A stretch of 64,000 nucleotides of DNA, from assembly GCA_041690535.1 (NCBI GenBank), contig JAWLHA010000018.1, positions 1-64,000 of the forward strand, in the 5' to 3' direction. Origin of the DNA: JAWLHA01 sp041690535. GTDB lineage: Bacteria > Pseudomonadota > Gammaproteobacteria > Thiohalomonadales > Thiohalomonadaceae. Under the pieces are notes generated by a model that searched no databases, had not been told where the DNA came from, and saw nothing but the letters and a program-made list of their open reading frames with translations. This document shows positions 25,709-32,989 of the stretch, in pieces; position 1 is the stretch's first letter; each line of letters starts with the position of its first letter. The translations under genes and the position numbers were made by a program.

Positions 25709-25975
25709 CAGGGTGAACGCATACAAACGTCACGGCCGTGCTGTGAGCGACGTAAGTCCTTGAAAGCAGGTCCGCTGTGAATACGACCGACATGGATGTC
25801 GGGAGTGAAGATTATGCAGGAGCAATCATCTTCCATCCCTGTACGCTCGACGGCCGCGGCCGCTTCGGGCATCCTGCCCTCCCGCGGCATAAGTGCGTCC
25901 TTGCACCCATCCATGCGGCCGACGACCTGCTTTCAAGGACTTACATCACTCTTGGGTAAGTATGCGTTCACCCTG
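25709..25975. mobile_element. MITE-like CAGGG element, copy 5 (267 bp, long class)
   Basis: It has full-length ends and is flanked by the 10-bp duplication CCCCAACAGG (25699-25708 and 25976-25985). The long-spacer arm is on the left, the short arm on the right. The centre holds GACCGACATGGATGTCGG, GAAGAT...ATCTTC, a GCCGC...GCGGC stem and a GTGC/GCAC-type stem: the same modules as copies 2, 7 and 10. It lies between the convergent ligase and DegT-like genes. Confidence 0.95.
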
Positions 25976-25997
25976 CCCCAACAGGAAGGATCACCGC

Positions 25998-27149
25998 TCA
26001 CCCTGCCCGCTGCGGCAGGGGCCCTTCGCCCTGCAGGATAGTGGCCATGCGCGCGAGATCACGGGGGGTGACTCCACGGTGAGTCGGAAGGGTGAGGAGG
26101 CGCTCCGCGAAGGCGCGTGCATGGGACAGCTCCAAGGGGGCGACCACGCCCTGCACGCCGGGCAGAAGCGGCAGCACGGACGGGTACATGGTGGAGACGC
26201 CAAGGCCCGCCTGGGACAGCCGCTGCACCAGCTCGCAGCGGATGGCGGCATCGGGGGCAAGGATTGGATAGCGGAGCAGTCGAGGGGGATTCGGTGCGCA
26301 GTTCGCCGCGAGGTCCGTAACCCTCGGGATCCGCTGCAACATCGAGGCGATGGCCCGCTGCACATCGCCGCCGTTGCCCAGGTGGTACCGGACGGCAGGG
26401 CCCAACCGTTGGAGGCGGGCGGGGTCCATCGCCTCGATCTGCAACAGCGGGTGGTACCGTGTCTCCCCCAGATGCAACCCCGGCAGTGAGCAGGGCAGCC
26501 AATAGAGCCAGCGGCTGCGCAGCAGATTGTAGACCAACGCGCTCACGGTGAAGGGTACGGACAGCCGCCCCCTGGCGGGTGTGACGGGACGCGGCAGCTG
26601 CGCGGCCAACTCCATCGAGCGGCTCAGTACGGCCCCGCCCCCCAGCAGCGAAACCGGTTTGCCGCGACCGAAGCTGAGGATCACATAGTCTCCCCGCAGC
26701 GCGTCGACCGACGTCGGGAACGCCTGGGCACGGTCCTCGATGAGCAGCGCGTGGCTGCTGCGGGCCCGGGCCTGCAACGGCTCAAGCCGCTCGGGTAGAC
26801 CGAGCAGACTTGCGGCAACGATGGCAACCGTGGCCGGGCCGAGCAGCGCGTCCACCGCGGCAAGGTCGAGCCAGGGGCGCTCCGGTTCGAAGTCGACCGC
26901 CACGGGGGAGAGCCCCGCGTACGCGGCGGCACTGACAAGGTCGGGACAACCGTAGCCCGGCAGCAGCACCTGCGGAGCAGCAACCGCCTTCCTCCGTGCG
27001 GCCGCAATGAGCGCCGCGGCCAATGCGGCGGTGCCCGAGCGAAAGTAGCTGATCCGGTAGGGAGCGAACCGTTCGGCGATCTCCGAGGGATCTCCGGATT
27101 GGAAGACGACCGGATCTCCGGCCGGTGGCAGTCGCGGCAGTCGGCTCAT
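25998..27149 (-). CDS. DegT/DnrJ/EryC1-like PLP-fold protein
   Basis: The 383-residue protein resembles sugar aminotransferases of the DegT family: SYFRSGTAALAAALIAA near the N-terminus, LLPGYGCPDLVSAA, the PLP-region LLIEDRAQAFPTS, and a lysine (about 164) in SFGRGKPVSLLGGGAV that could bind PLP. The family usually has EDxAQ/H here, so the chemistry may differ. Its ATG overlaps the stop of the glycosyltransferase gene, showing coupling; an upstream GTG is possible. A role in making or transferring an amino sugar for the local glycan is likely. Confidence 0.72.
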   Translation of the reverse strand: MSRLPRLPPAGDPVVFQSGDPSEIAERFAPYRISYFRSGTAALAAALIAAARRKAVAAPQVLLPGYGCPDLVSAAAYAGLSPVAVDFEPERPWLDLAAVDALLGPATVAIVAASLLGLPERLEPLQARARSSHALLIEDRAQAFPTSVDALRGDYVILSFGRGKPVSLLGGGAVLSRSMELAAQLPRPVTPARGRLSVPFTVSALVYNLLRSRWLYWLPCSLPGLHLGETRYHPLLQIEAMDPARLQRLGPAVRYHLGNGGDVQRAIASMLQRIPRVTDLAANCAPNPPRLLRYPILAPDAAIRCELVQRLSQAGLGVSTMYPSVLPLLPGVQGVVAPLELSHARAFAERLLTLPTHRGVTPRDLARMATILQGEGPLPQRAG

Positions 27150-28276
27150 TATCGGGTCGAGGGTTGCCACACTGTCATGCGTCGCCCCAGGAGGTAGGCG
27201 ATGGTGGCGTGAGCGATGGCCAGATTGGCCTGTGCAAAGAAATAGGGGATGCGGACCAGCGCTGCACTACGCAATCTGTTCGACAGAGCCCCCGCGCCGA
27301 TCAGGCCATAGAACAGCAGTTGCAGCAGCAGTGCGAGGTCATAGGGCCAGCCCTCTCCGGTAAGGGCCAGCGAAGCCCCGAACAGGATCAGCAAAAACCA
27401 CGGCACCAGCCAACGCATGACCTTGTGGCTCCAGACCTGGAAGGCGAACAGGCCGAAGGTGATCGGATTGAGCACTTCAGGGTGGCGGAGCAGTCCGGTG
27501 ATACCGCGCAGCACCGTGCGATACTTCCTTTGGTACTCGCGGCGCTCGTCCTTGATGCTGCTGTAGATCCCCACCAGCCCGGGGGCGGAGACGGCAATGT
27601 AACCGGCCTTCACCGACTCCAACGCGGTGTTGAAGTCGCTGGGCGCGAGGGTATCCCAGTGCTCGCAGACGGCCTTGCGCGCAGCGAAGAACGAGCCGCT
27701 CAGCCCTACCAGACCACGCACACGCGACTCGAGACGTCGGAGCCACATCTCATAGCGGACATACAGCCCTTCGCCGACCACGTTTCCATCGGCCGAGACA
27801 AACCGGTCTTCGCTGGATATGGCACCGACCATGGGGTCGGAAAAGGCCCTGGCCACCCGTGACAGACTCTCCGGCGGAAGGGTTGTCGCCACGTCTGAAA
27901 ACACGATGATCTCCCCGCATGCGGACTGCACCGCCTGATGTTGCGCGTACTCCTTCCCCTGCCGCCCCTCGGCCCGTACCAGGCGGATTCCTTCCTCCTT
28001 GTAACCAGTGACGATGGTGTCGGTGCGATCGGTCGAGGCATCGGAGGCGACGATGACTTCGAGGCGATCGCGCGGGTAATCGAGGGCCAGCGTGTTCCGA
28101 AGTTTGGCGTCGATGCGCGCCTCTTCGTTGTAGGCGGTGATAATGACCGTCATCGGGGGAAGGGCTTGAGGCGTGCTGTCCGTTCGGATTCTCTTGGGAA
28201 GCAGGAGAAGGATCAACGGGTAGAGAAAATAGCTGTAAAGCGAACCGACGAGGCATAACCAGAATAGAATATCCAT
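27149..28276 (-). CDS. Membrane glycosyltransferase, family 2
   Basis: A 375-residue GT2 enzyme. One N-terminal membrane helix (FWLCLVGSLYSYFLYPLILL) is followed by the GT-A domain: VIITAYNEEARI, VASDASTDRT, the metal-binding region IVFSDVATTL and the RREYQRKYRTVLRG segment typical of processive enzymes. About four membrane helices close the C-terminus. GGAAGGGACGC precedes the ATG. This architecture is common in exopolysaccharide synthases. It is coupled to the DegT-like gene and divergent from the PEP-CTERM gene. Confidence 0.85.
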   Translation of the reverse strand: MDILFWLCLVGSLYSYFLYPLILLLLPKRIRTDSTPQALPPMTVIITAYNEEARIDAKLRNTLALDYPRDRLEVIVASDASTDRTDTIVTGYKEEGIRLVRAEGRQGKEYAQHQAVQSACGEIIVFSDVATTLPPESLSRVARAFSDPMVGAISSEDRFVSADGNVVGEGLYVRYEMWLRRLESRVRGLVGLSGSFFAARKAVCEHWDTLAPSDFNTALESVKAGYIAVSAPGLVGIYSSIKDERREYQRKYRTVLRGITGLLRHPEVLNPITFGLFAFQVWSHKVMRWLVPWFLLILFGASLALTGEGWPYDLALLLQLLFYGLIGAGALSNRLRSAALVRIPYFFAQANLAIAHATIAYLLGRRMTVWQPSTR

Positions 28277-28456
28277 GCGTCCCTTCCGCCTGTTTTTTCG
28301 GGGATCCCCGCTTCCGTCGTTTCGGGTTGCCTGATCCGACCAAGATGACACGCTGTTGCAGCGCGTCGTTCGAAGTTTTATCCAGAAAGTATAGAACGGC
28401 GCCTGAAGGGTACTGGGGAAAACGTGGAACGGGGTGTGAAAAGCGGGGGGAACGGG

Positions 28457-28622
28457 CAGGGTGAACGCATACTTACCCAAGAGCGATGTAAGTCCTTGAA
28501 AGCAGGTCGTCGGCCGCATGGACGCGGCCGTCGAGCGTACAGGGATGAATTCACAGCGTACCTGCTTTCAAGGACTTACATCGCTCACAGCACGGCGGCG
28601 ACGTTAGTATGCGTTCACCCTG
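28457..28622. mobile_element. MITE-like CAGGG element, copy 6 (166 bp class, reference copy)
   Basis: Structure from the ends inwards: a 16-bp terminal stem (CAGGGTGAACGCATAC); an asymmetric internal loop (ttacccaa on the left arm, a longer acagcacggcggcgacgtta on the right); a perfect inner stem of about 27 bp (GAGCGATGTAAGTCCTTGAA and onwards); then a GGCCGC-atggac-GCGGCC hairpin. The 10-bp duplication GGGGAACGGG flanks it (28447-28456 and 28623-28632). It lies about 200 bp upstream of the sigma54 promoter of the PEP-CTERM gene. Confidence 0.95.
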
Positions 28623-28824
28623 GGGGAACGGGTGCGCTGGCCCGCTGCGTTTCCTTGTGTGGGCACCGGGGGCCATACCGGGCTTCCCTCAGCGCGTCGC
28701 GTGTTGCGAAACGCCCGGGGTAGGGACACACAGGAGTCGACACCCATGACAGTTCTCACCGAGTCTACGCCCCGGTTGAATGCTGAGGAAGACAAGTGAT
28801 TGTTGTGGAAGCGTTGTTTTGTTT

Positions 28825-28840
28825 TGGCACGCCTGTTGCT
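28825..28840 (+). promoter_or_regulatory. Sigma54 (RpoN) promoter of the PEP-CTERM gene
   Basis: TGGCACG-CCTG-TTGCT matches the -24/-12 consensus at every defined position, with the required 10 bp between the GG and GC doublets. It predicts a start near 28851 and a leader of about 70 nt ending in AAGGAGG before the ATG. Sigma54 promoters need an enhancer-binding activator; in PEP-CTERM systems this is the PrsK/PrsR pair, not present in this window. Confidence 0.85.
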
Positions 28841-28920
28841 AATTCACTTGGGTCGTTGTAGTTGCAGTTTGGATGTCATGTGCATTGGAGTTCATCTGCC
28901 GACACATAAGGAGGCTTTAG

Positions 28921-29553
28921 ATGAGCAAGAGACTGAAGTTGGCTGTACCTTTCCTCACCTCCGTGCTGGTGGCGGGATGGGGTACTCAGGCAAACGCAGC
29001 AGTGCTGACGTTCGACGACATCTCTTCCAAGGCCAGTGGTATCATTCCAAACGAGTACGGCGGGCTGTCGTGGAGCAATTTCGGCTATATGAAGACGGAC
29101 CTGTACAAGAACAACAAGGAGTCTGGATACAAGAACTCTGCCATGTCGGGCAACTACGTTGCATACAATAAGAACGCGACGATTAAGTCCAGCACCACGC
29201 AATCCGGCACATGGGACTTCAGCGGTGCCTATCTTACCGCCGCCTGGAGGGACGGCCTGAAGATCCTTGTGGAAGGCCTGCTCAATGGCGAGACCAAGTA
29301 CAGTCAAGTCGTGACGGTGGACACCAAGAGCTCCCAATACTTCGACTTCAACTACGCCGGTGTGGATACGGTGCGATTCGCCTCCTGGGGCGGGACCCCG
29401 ATCGGAAAGAAAAACGGCGGGACCCACTTTGCCATGGAAAACTTCACCTACAACGCAGGCAAAAGCGTGCCTGAACCTTCAGGCTTGTTGTTGATGGGGG
29501 CGGGGCTCGGAGCCTTGGCCTGGACAAGGAGGAAAAGGCAGCAACAGCTCTAA
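28921..29553 (+). CDS. PEP-CTERM sorting-domain protein
   Basis: 210 residues: signal peptide (ending QANAA), a secreted body rich in Asn, Ser, Lys and Tyr, and a C-terminal sorting signal of the PEP-CTERM type: VPEPSG, a hydrophobic segment LLLMGAGLGALAW and the basic tail TRRKRQQQL. Exosortase recognises this tail and the protein is delivered to the cell surface or extracellular matrix. AAGGAGG lies 6 bp before the ATG. Its base composition is visibly less GC-rich than neighbouring genes. No exosortase gene is in the window. Confidence 0.9.
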   Translation: MSKRLKLAVPFLTSVLVAGWGTQANAAVLTFDDISSKASGIIPNEYGGLSWSNFGYMKTDLYKNNKESGYKNSAMSGNYVAYNKNATIKSSTTQSGTWDFSGAYLTAAWRDGLKILVEGLLNGETKYSQVVTVDTKSSQYFDFNYAGVDTVRFASWGGTPIGKKNGGTHFAMENFTYNAGKSVPEPSGLLLMGAGLGALAWTRRKRQQQL

Positions 29554-29567
29554 GCCTGATCACCCAC

Positions 29568-29597
29568 CCCGGTATCGGTGCGTGCGCCGGTACCGGG
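29568..29597. terminator. Stem-loop between convergent genes
   Basis: CCCGGTATCGG pairs with CCGGTACCGGG (11 bp, one T-G wobble) around tgcgtgcg. It stands 15 bp after the PEP-CTERM stop and can serve both convergent genes; there is no strong T-run on the plus side. Confidence 0.55.
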
Positions 29598-29671
29598 CTC
29601 ACCCGACACCACTCAGCCAAACTCATGCCGATGTAAGCTCCACCGACGTCCTTTGTTTTCAGTGCAGGCAC

Positions 29672-30295
29672 TCAGCGGTTGGTGACCTTGATGCCCAGCG
29701 TCAGCAGCCGAATGTCGGTCTCCCCGGTGACACTGTGTTCCCCCGCCCCGGCGATATACTGGTACTCCCCAAGCAGGCTCCAGCGGTATGCACCGCTGTT
29801 TCCCACCAGAAGCTCGATGCCCGCCCCGTAAAGGGGCGACACGCCTTCAGCCTGTTCACTCCGCAGCCCCCCGGACTCCCGTAGACGAATCTCGCGGCGC
29901 CAGCCGAAGGCCCCAATCCGGCCGTAGAGCGCGAAAGGGCCGGCGTGGTACTGAGGCAAGAGGCTGGCGGAGAATCCGTGTCCTCTCACCTCTCCGGTGC
30001 GGACCTCCGCTCCGTTCAGGGCCGTGAAGCTGTAGGCGCCCAGATCGCCGTACCCGAGCTCCAGCAACAAGCTGGGGGTGATCGCTCCGCCGATGGCAAG
30101 GGTCACCACCTGATCCGTCGCCTCGGCGCTGACGGACTGGACCGCCCCGAGGCGTGTTGCCCCCGAGGACAGCTCCGATTCAAGACCGTGCACAGTGCTC
30201 TGTCCCGGGCTCAAGGCCAGATAGAGGCCGGTGGCCTGGGCGAAGCACCCTTGGGCGGCCAGCAGCAGCGTCGCGGCGCTAATGGTTCTGTTCAA
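29672..30295 (-). CDS. Outer-membrane beta-barrel protein
   Basis: 207 residues with signal peptide MNRTISAATLLLAAQGCFAQA. The mature part alternates hydrophobic and polar residues with many aromatic strand ends (LLLELGYGDLGAYSF, FALYGRIGAFGWRRE, YRWSLLGEYQYIAG) and closes with ...LLTLGIKVTNR. This is the pattern of small OmpA/OmpW-like eight-strand barrels. Function unknown. Confidence 0.75.
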   Translation of the reverse strand: MNRTISAATLLLAAQGCFAQATGLYLALSPGQSTVHGLESELSSGATRLGAVQSVSAEATDQVVTLAIGGAITPSLLLELGYGDLGAYSFTALNGAEVRTGEVRGHGFSASLLPQYHAGPFALYGRIGAFGWRREIRLRESGGLRSEQAEGVSPLYGAGIELLVGNSGAYRWSLLGEYQYIAGAGEHSVTGETDIRLLTLGIKVTNR

Positions 30296-30370
30296 CGGGA
30301 CCCCTCCCCAGCGTTTTCTCTAGCATAACCGCCCGGGGCCGGTTTCTCACTGGCAACCGACAGCCAACCC

Positions 30371-30638
30371 CAGGGTAAACGCATATTCACCCAAGAGCGA
30401 TGTAAGTCCTTGAAAGCAGGTTGTCGGCCGCATGGATTTGTGCAAGGACGCACTTATGCCGCGGGAGGGCAAGGATGCCCGGAGCGGCTGCGGCCGTCGA
30501 GCGTACATGGATGGAAGATGATTGCTCCTGCATAATCTTCATTCCCGACATTCATGTCGGTCGTATTGACAGCGTACCTGCTTTCAAGGATTTACATCGT
30601 TCACAGCACGGCCGTGATGGGAGCACGCGTTCACCCAG
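30371..30638. mobile_element. MITE-like CAGGG element, copy 7 (about 266 bp, degraded right end)
   Basis: The left end is CAGGGTAAACGCATATTC; the right end reads GTTCACCCAG instead of CACCCTG. The long-class central hairpins are present. No clean target duplication: the left flank CAGCCAACCC matches the right side at about 7 of 10 positions only if the last few bases of the element are lost. It lies between the divergent outer-membrane-protein and MotY-like genes. Confidence 0.88.
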
Positions 30639-30733
30639 CCTCCCGGTGGGCTGCGGTGTCGGGCAAGACATGCGAGGTTCAAGTTTTCCGGGCGCCTGCC
30701 GACTTAGCCTGCCCGGGTCGTGGAATTTGAGTC

Positions 30734-31594
30734 GTGCGGAACGCAATCATCATCTCTGTCGGTCTCAGCCTCGCATTGGACTGCGTCGCCGCCGTCGTGC
30801 GGTATGGCGCCACCGGGGAGGCCTCATCCTGGCATGTCACCTCTTCGCGCCTGCAGTGCACGCTGACCCACCCCCTCCCCGGTTACGGCTCGGCCGTGTT
30901 CGAGCACCGGGCCGGCGACGGACTGGCCTTTCGGCTCCACGCCCACTTCCCCGCCCTGAAGGGAGGGGCGGCCCGCCTCTTCTCCATCGCTCCTCCCTGG
31001 GCCCATGAGCGTGAATCCCGGGAGTTGGGGCGCGTTGATTTCGCCGGCAATGCCGAAGAGATGCTGGTGCATGAGCCCATGGCGCGGCGTCTGCTCATGG
31101 AGCTGGAGCAGGGAATGTCGCCCACCTTCATCTTTCCGGATCGGGTGGACGGGCGTGACGAGGTGCGGGTTTCCCTCTCCCCGGTCAACGCCCTGGAGGG
31201 GCTGGACTACTTCCGGGACTGCCTCGGTGGAATGCTTCCCTACGGCTTTTCACAGGTGCGCGAGAGTGTCATCTACTTCGGCACCGATAGCGTGGCCCTG
31301 GACAGCGCCACTCGCAGCCGGCTGGATCAGGTGGCCGCGTACCTGCTTGCGGACCCCGCCGTGGAGAAGGTCAAGGTGGTGGGCTACGCGGACGATCGGG
31401 GCACTCGGCGCTACAACATGGCATTGGGCAAACGGCGCGCTGAAGCCGTTCGCGCCTACCTGGTTGCCAAGGGGGTGGAGAACGGACAGTTCGTCACCGT
31501 CACCAGCCTCGGCGAGAATCGGCCCGCGGCCAGCAACCGCACCAGCAAGGGGCAGGCGCTGAACCGTCGCGTCACCGTCACGCTGCTGCGGTAA
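30734..31594 (+). CDS. MotY-like OmpA-family protein
   Basis: 286 residues starting at GTG, with an N-terminal signal. The N-terminal domain resembles MotY: a conserved Cys in RLQCTLTHPLPGYGSAVFEH, PPWAHE, then YFRDCLGGMLPYGFSQV. The C-terminal half (about 170-286) is an OmpA peptidoglycan-binding domain (YFGTDSVALDSATRSRL, VKVVGYADDRGTRRYN, LNRRVTVTLL). In Vibrio and Pseudomonas MotY forms the T ring that stabilises flagellar stators. No flagellar gene is nearby, as is usual for motY. Confidence 0.82.
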   Translation: MRNAIIISVGLSLALDCVAAVVRYGATGEASSWHVTSSRLQCTLTHPLPGYGSAVFEHRAGDGLAFRLHAHFPALKGGAARLFSIAPPWAHERESRELGRVDFAGNAEEMLVHEPMARRLLMELEQGMSPTFIFPDRVDGRDEVRVSLSPVNALEGLDYFRDCLGGMLPYGFSQVRESVIYFGTDSVALDSATRSRLDQVAAYLLADPAVEKVKVVGYADDRGTRRYNMALGKRRAEAVRAYLVAKGVENGQFVTVTSLGENRPAASNRTSKGQALNRRVTVTLLR

Positions 31595-31635
31595 GTCGCA
31601 TCTTCTCCCTCGTATCTGACCCCCGGGGCTTTTGC

Positions 31636-31641
31636 TACAAT
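31636..31641 (+). promoter_or_regulatory. Extended -10 promoter of argG
   Basis: TGCTACAAT has the TGn extension ahead of TACAAT, about 65 bp before the argG start. No good -35 box at the right spacing is seen. Confidence 0.45.
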
Positions 31642-31707
31642 GCCCGCTTTGCCCAATCCTAGTGCCGCGAATCGGTTCGGCACCCCTTTTTCCAACCGGG
31701 AGTCGTC

Positions 31708-32922
31708 ATGTCTGACATCAAGAAAGTCGTGTTGGCCTATTCCGGCGGCCTGGACACCTCCATCATTCTCAAGTGGCTCCAGGACGTCTATCAGTGCGAG
31801 GTGGTCACCTTCACCGCCGACATCGGTCAGGGTGAGGAGGTGGAGCCGGCCCGTGCCAAGGCCCAGGTTATGGGCGTGAAGGAGATCTACATCGAGGATC
31901 TCAAGGAGGAATACGCCCGGGACTACGTCTTCCCCATGTTCCGCGCCAACACCATCTACGAGGGCGAGTATCTGCTCGGCACCTCCATCGCCCGGCCCCT
32001 CATCGCCAAGCGTCTGGTGGAGATCGCCAACGCCACCGGCGCCGACGCCATCTCCCACGGGGCCACCGGCAAGGGCAACGATCAGGTGCGCTTCGAGCTG
32101 GGGGCCTATGCGCTCAAGCCCGACGTCAAAGTGATCGCCCCCTGGCGCGAGTGGGACCTCAACTCCCGGGAGAAGCTGATGGCCTATGCCGAGCAGCACG
32201 GCATCCCCATCGAGCAGAAGCGGGGCAAGAAGTCCCCCTACTCCATGGATGCCAACCTGCTGCATATCTCCTACGAGGGCGGCATCCTGGAAGACCCCTG
32301 GGCCGAACCCGAAGAGGAGATGTGGCGCTGGAGCGTCTCGCCGGAAAACGCCCCCGACCAACCGACCTATGTGGAACTGACCTACCAGAAGGGTGATATC
32401 GTCGCCATTGACGGGCAGGCCATGACTCCGGCACAGGTGATGGAGAGCCTGAACCGGATGGCCGGTGCCAACGGCATCGGCCGCACCGACATCGTGGAAA
32501 ACCGCTATGTGGGGATGAAATCGCGCGGGGCCTACGAGACCCCGGCCGGCACGGTCATGCTGCGGGCTCACCGGGCCATCGAGTCCATCACCCTGGATCG
32601 CGAGGTGGCCCACCTGAAGGATGAGTTGATGCCGCGGTATGCCTCGCTCATCTACAACGGCTATTGGTGGAGCCCGGAGCGACAGATGCTTCAGGAGATG
32701 ATCGACAAGTCTCAGGCACCGGTCAACGGCATCGTGCGACTGAAACTTTATAAGGGTAACGTGGTCGTGGTGGGGCGCAAATCCGACGACTCGCTGTTCG
32801 ACGAGAGCATCGCCACCTTTGAAGATGATGCCGGCGCCTATAATCAGAAGGACGCCGAAGGGTTCATCAAACTCAATGCCCTGCGTCTGCGAATCGCCGG
32901 CCGCAAGGGCCGCCATTCTTAA
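31708..32922 (+). CDS. argG: Argininosuccinate synthase
   Basis: ArgG joins citrulline and aspartate with ATP in arginine synthesis. The 404-residue protein has the N-type ATP pyrophosphatase loop LAYSGGLDTSI (7-17), HGATGKGNDQVRFE and the FTADIGQGEEVEPA segment. CGGGAG precedes the ATG. It stands alone between the MotY-like gene and a cyclic-di-GMP gene. Confidence 0.97.
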   Translation: MSDIKKVVLAYSGGLDTSIILKWLQDVYQCEVVTFTADIGQGEEVEPARAKAQVMGVKEIYIEDLKEEYARDYVFPMFRANTIYEGEYLLGTSIARPLIAKRLVEIANATGADAISHGATGKGNDQVRFELGAYALKPDVKVIAPWREWDLNSREKLMAYAEQHGIPIEQKRGKKSPYSMDANLLHISYEGGILEDPWAEPEEEMWRWSVSPENAPDQPTYVELTYQKGDIVAIDGQAMTPAQVMESLNRMAGANGIGRTDIVENRYVGMKSRGAYETPAGTVMLRAHRAIESITLDREVAHLKDELMPRYASLIYNGYWWSPERQMLQEMIDKSQAPVNGIVRLKLYKGNVVVVGRKSDDSLFDESIATFEDDAGAYNQKDAEGFIKLNALRLRIAGRKGRHS

Positions 32923-32964
32923 TAACCATTCGAAAGGGACCAGGCGCGCTGCATCGGCGGCGCG

Positions 32965-32980
32965 CTCCCCTTTGGGGGAG
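32965..32980 (+). terminator. Short GC hairpin after argG
   Basis: CTCCCC-ttt-GGGGGAG, about 45 bp after the argG stop, without a T-run. It overlaps the translation start region of the next gene and might rather affect its initiation. Confidence 0.3.
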
Positions 32981-32989
32981 TGAGGGAGC

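Noticed and set aside
25709..25975. CRISPR-like array suggested by recurring repeat units
   Set aside because: The repeats are dispersed over 64 kb as single inverted-repeat elements with target duplications, not direct repeats with regular spacers, and no cas gene is present.
30361..30648. Exact target duplication for repeat copy 7
   Set aside because: Only 7 of 10 positions agree even if terminal bases are assumed lost; recorded as degraded instead.
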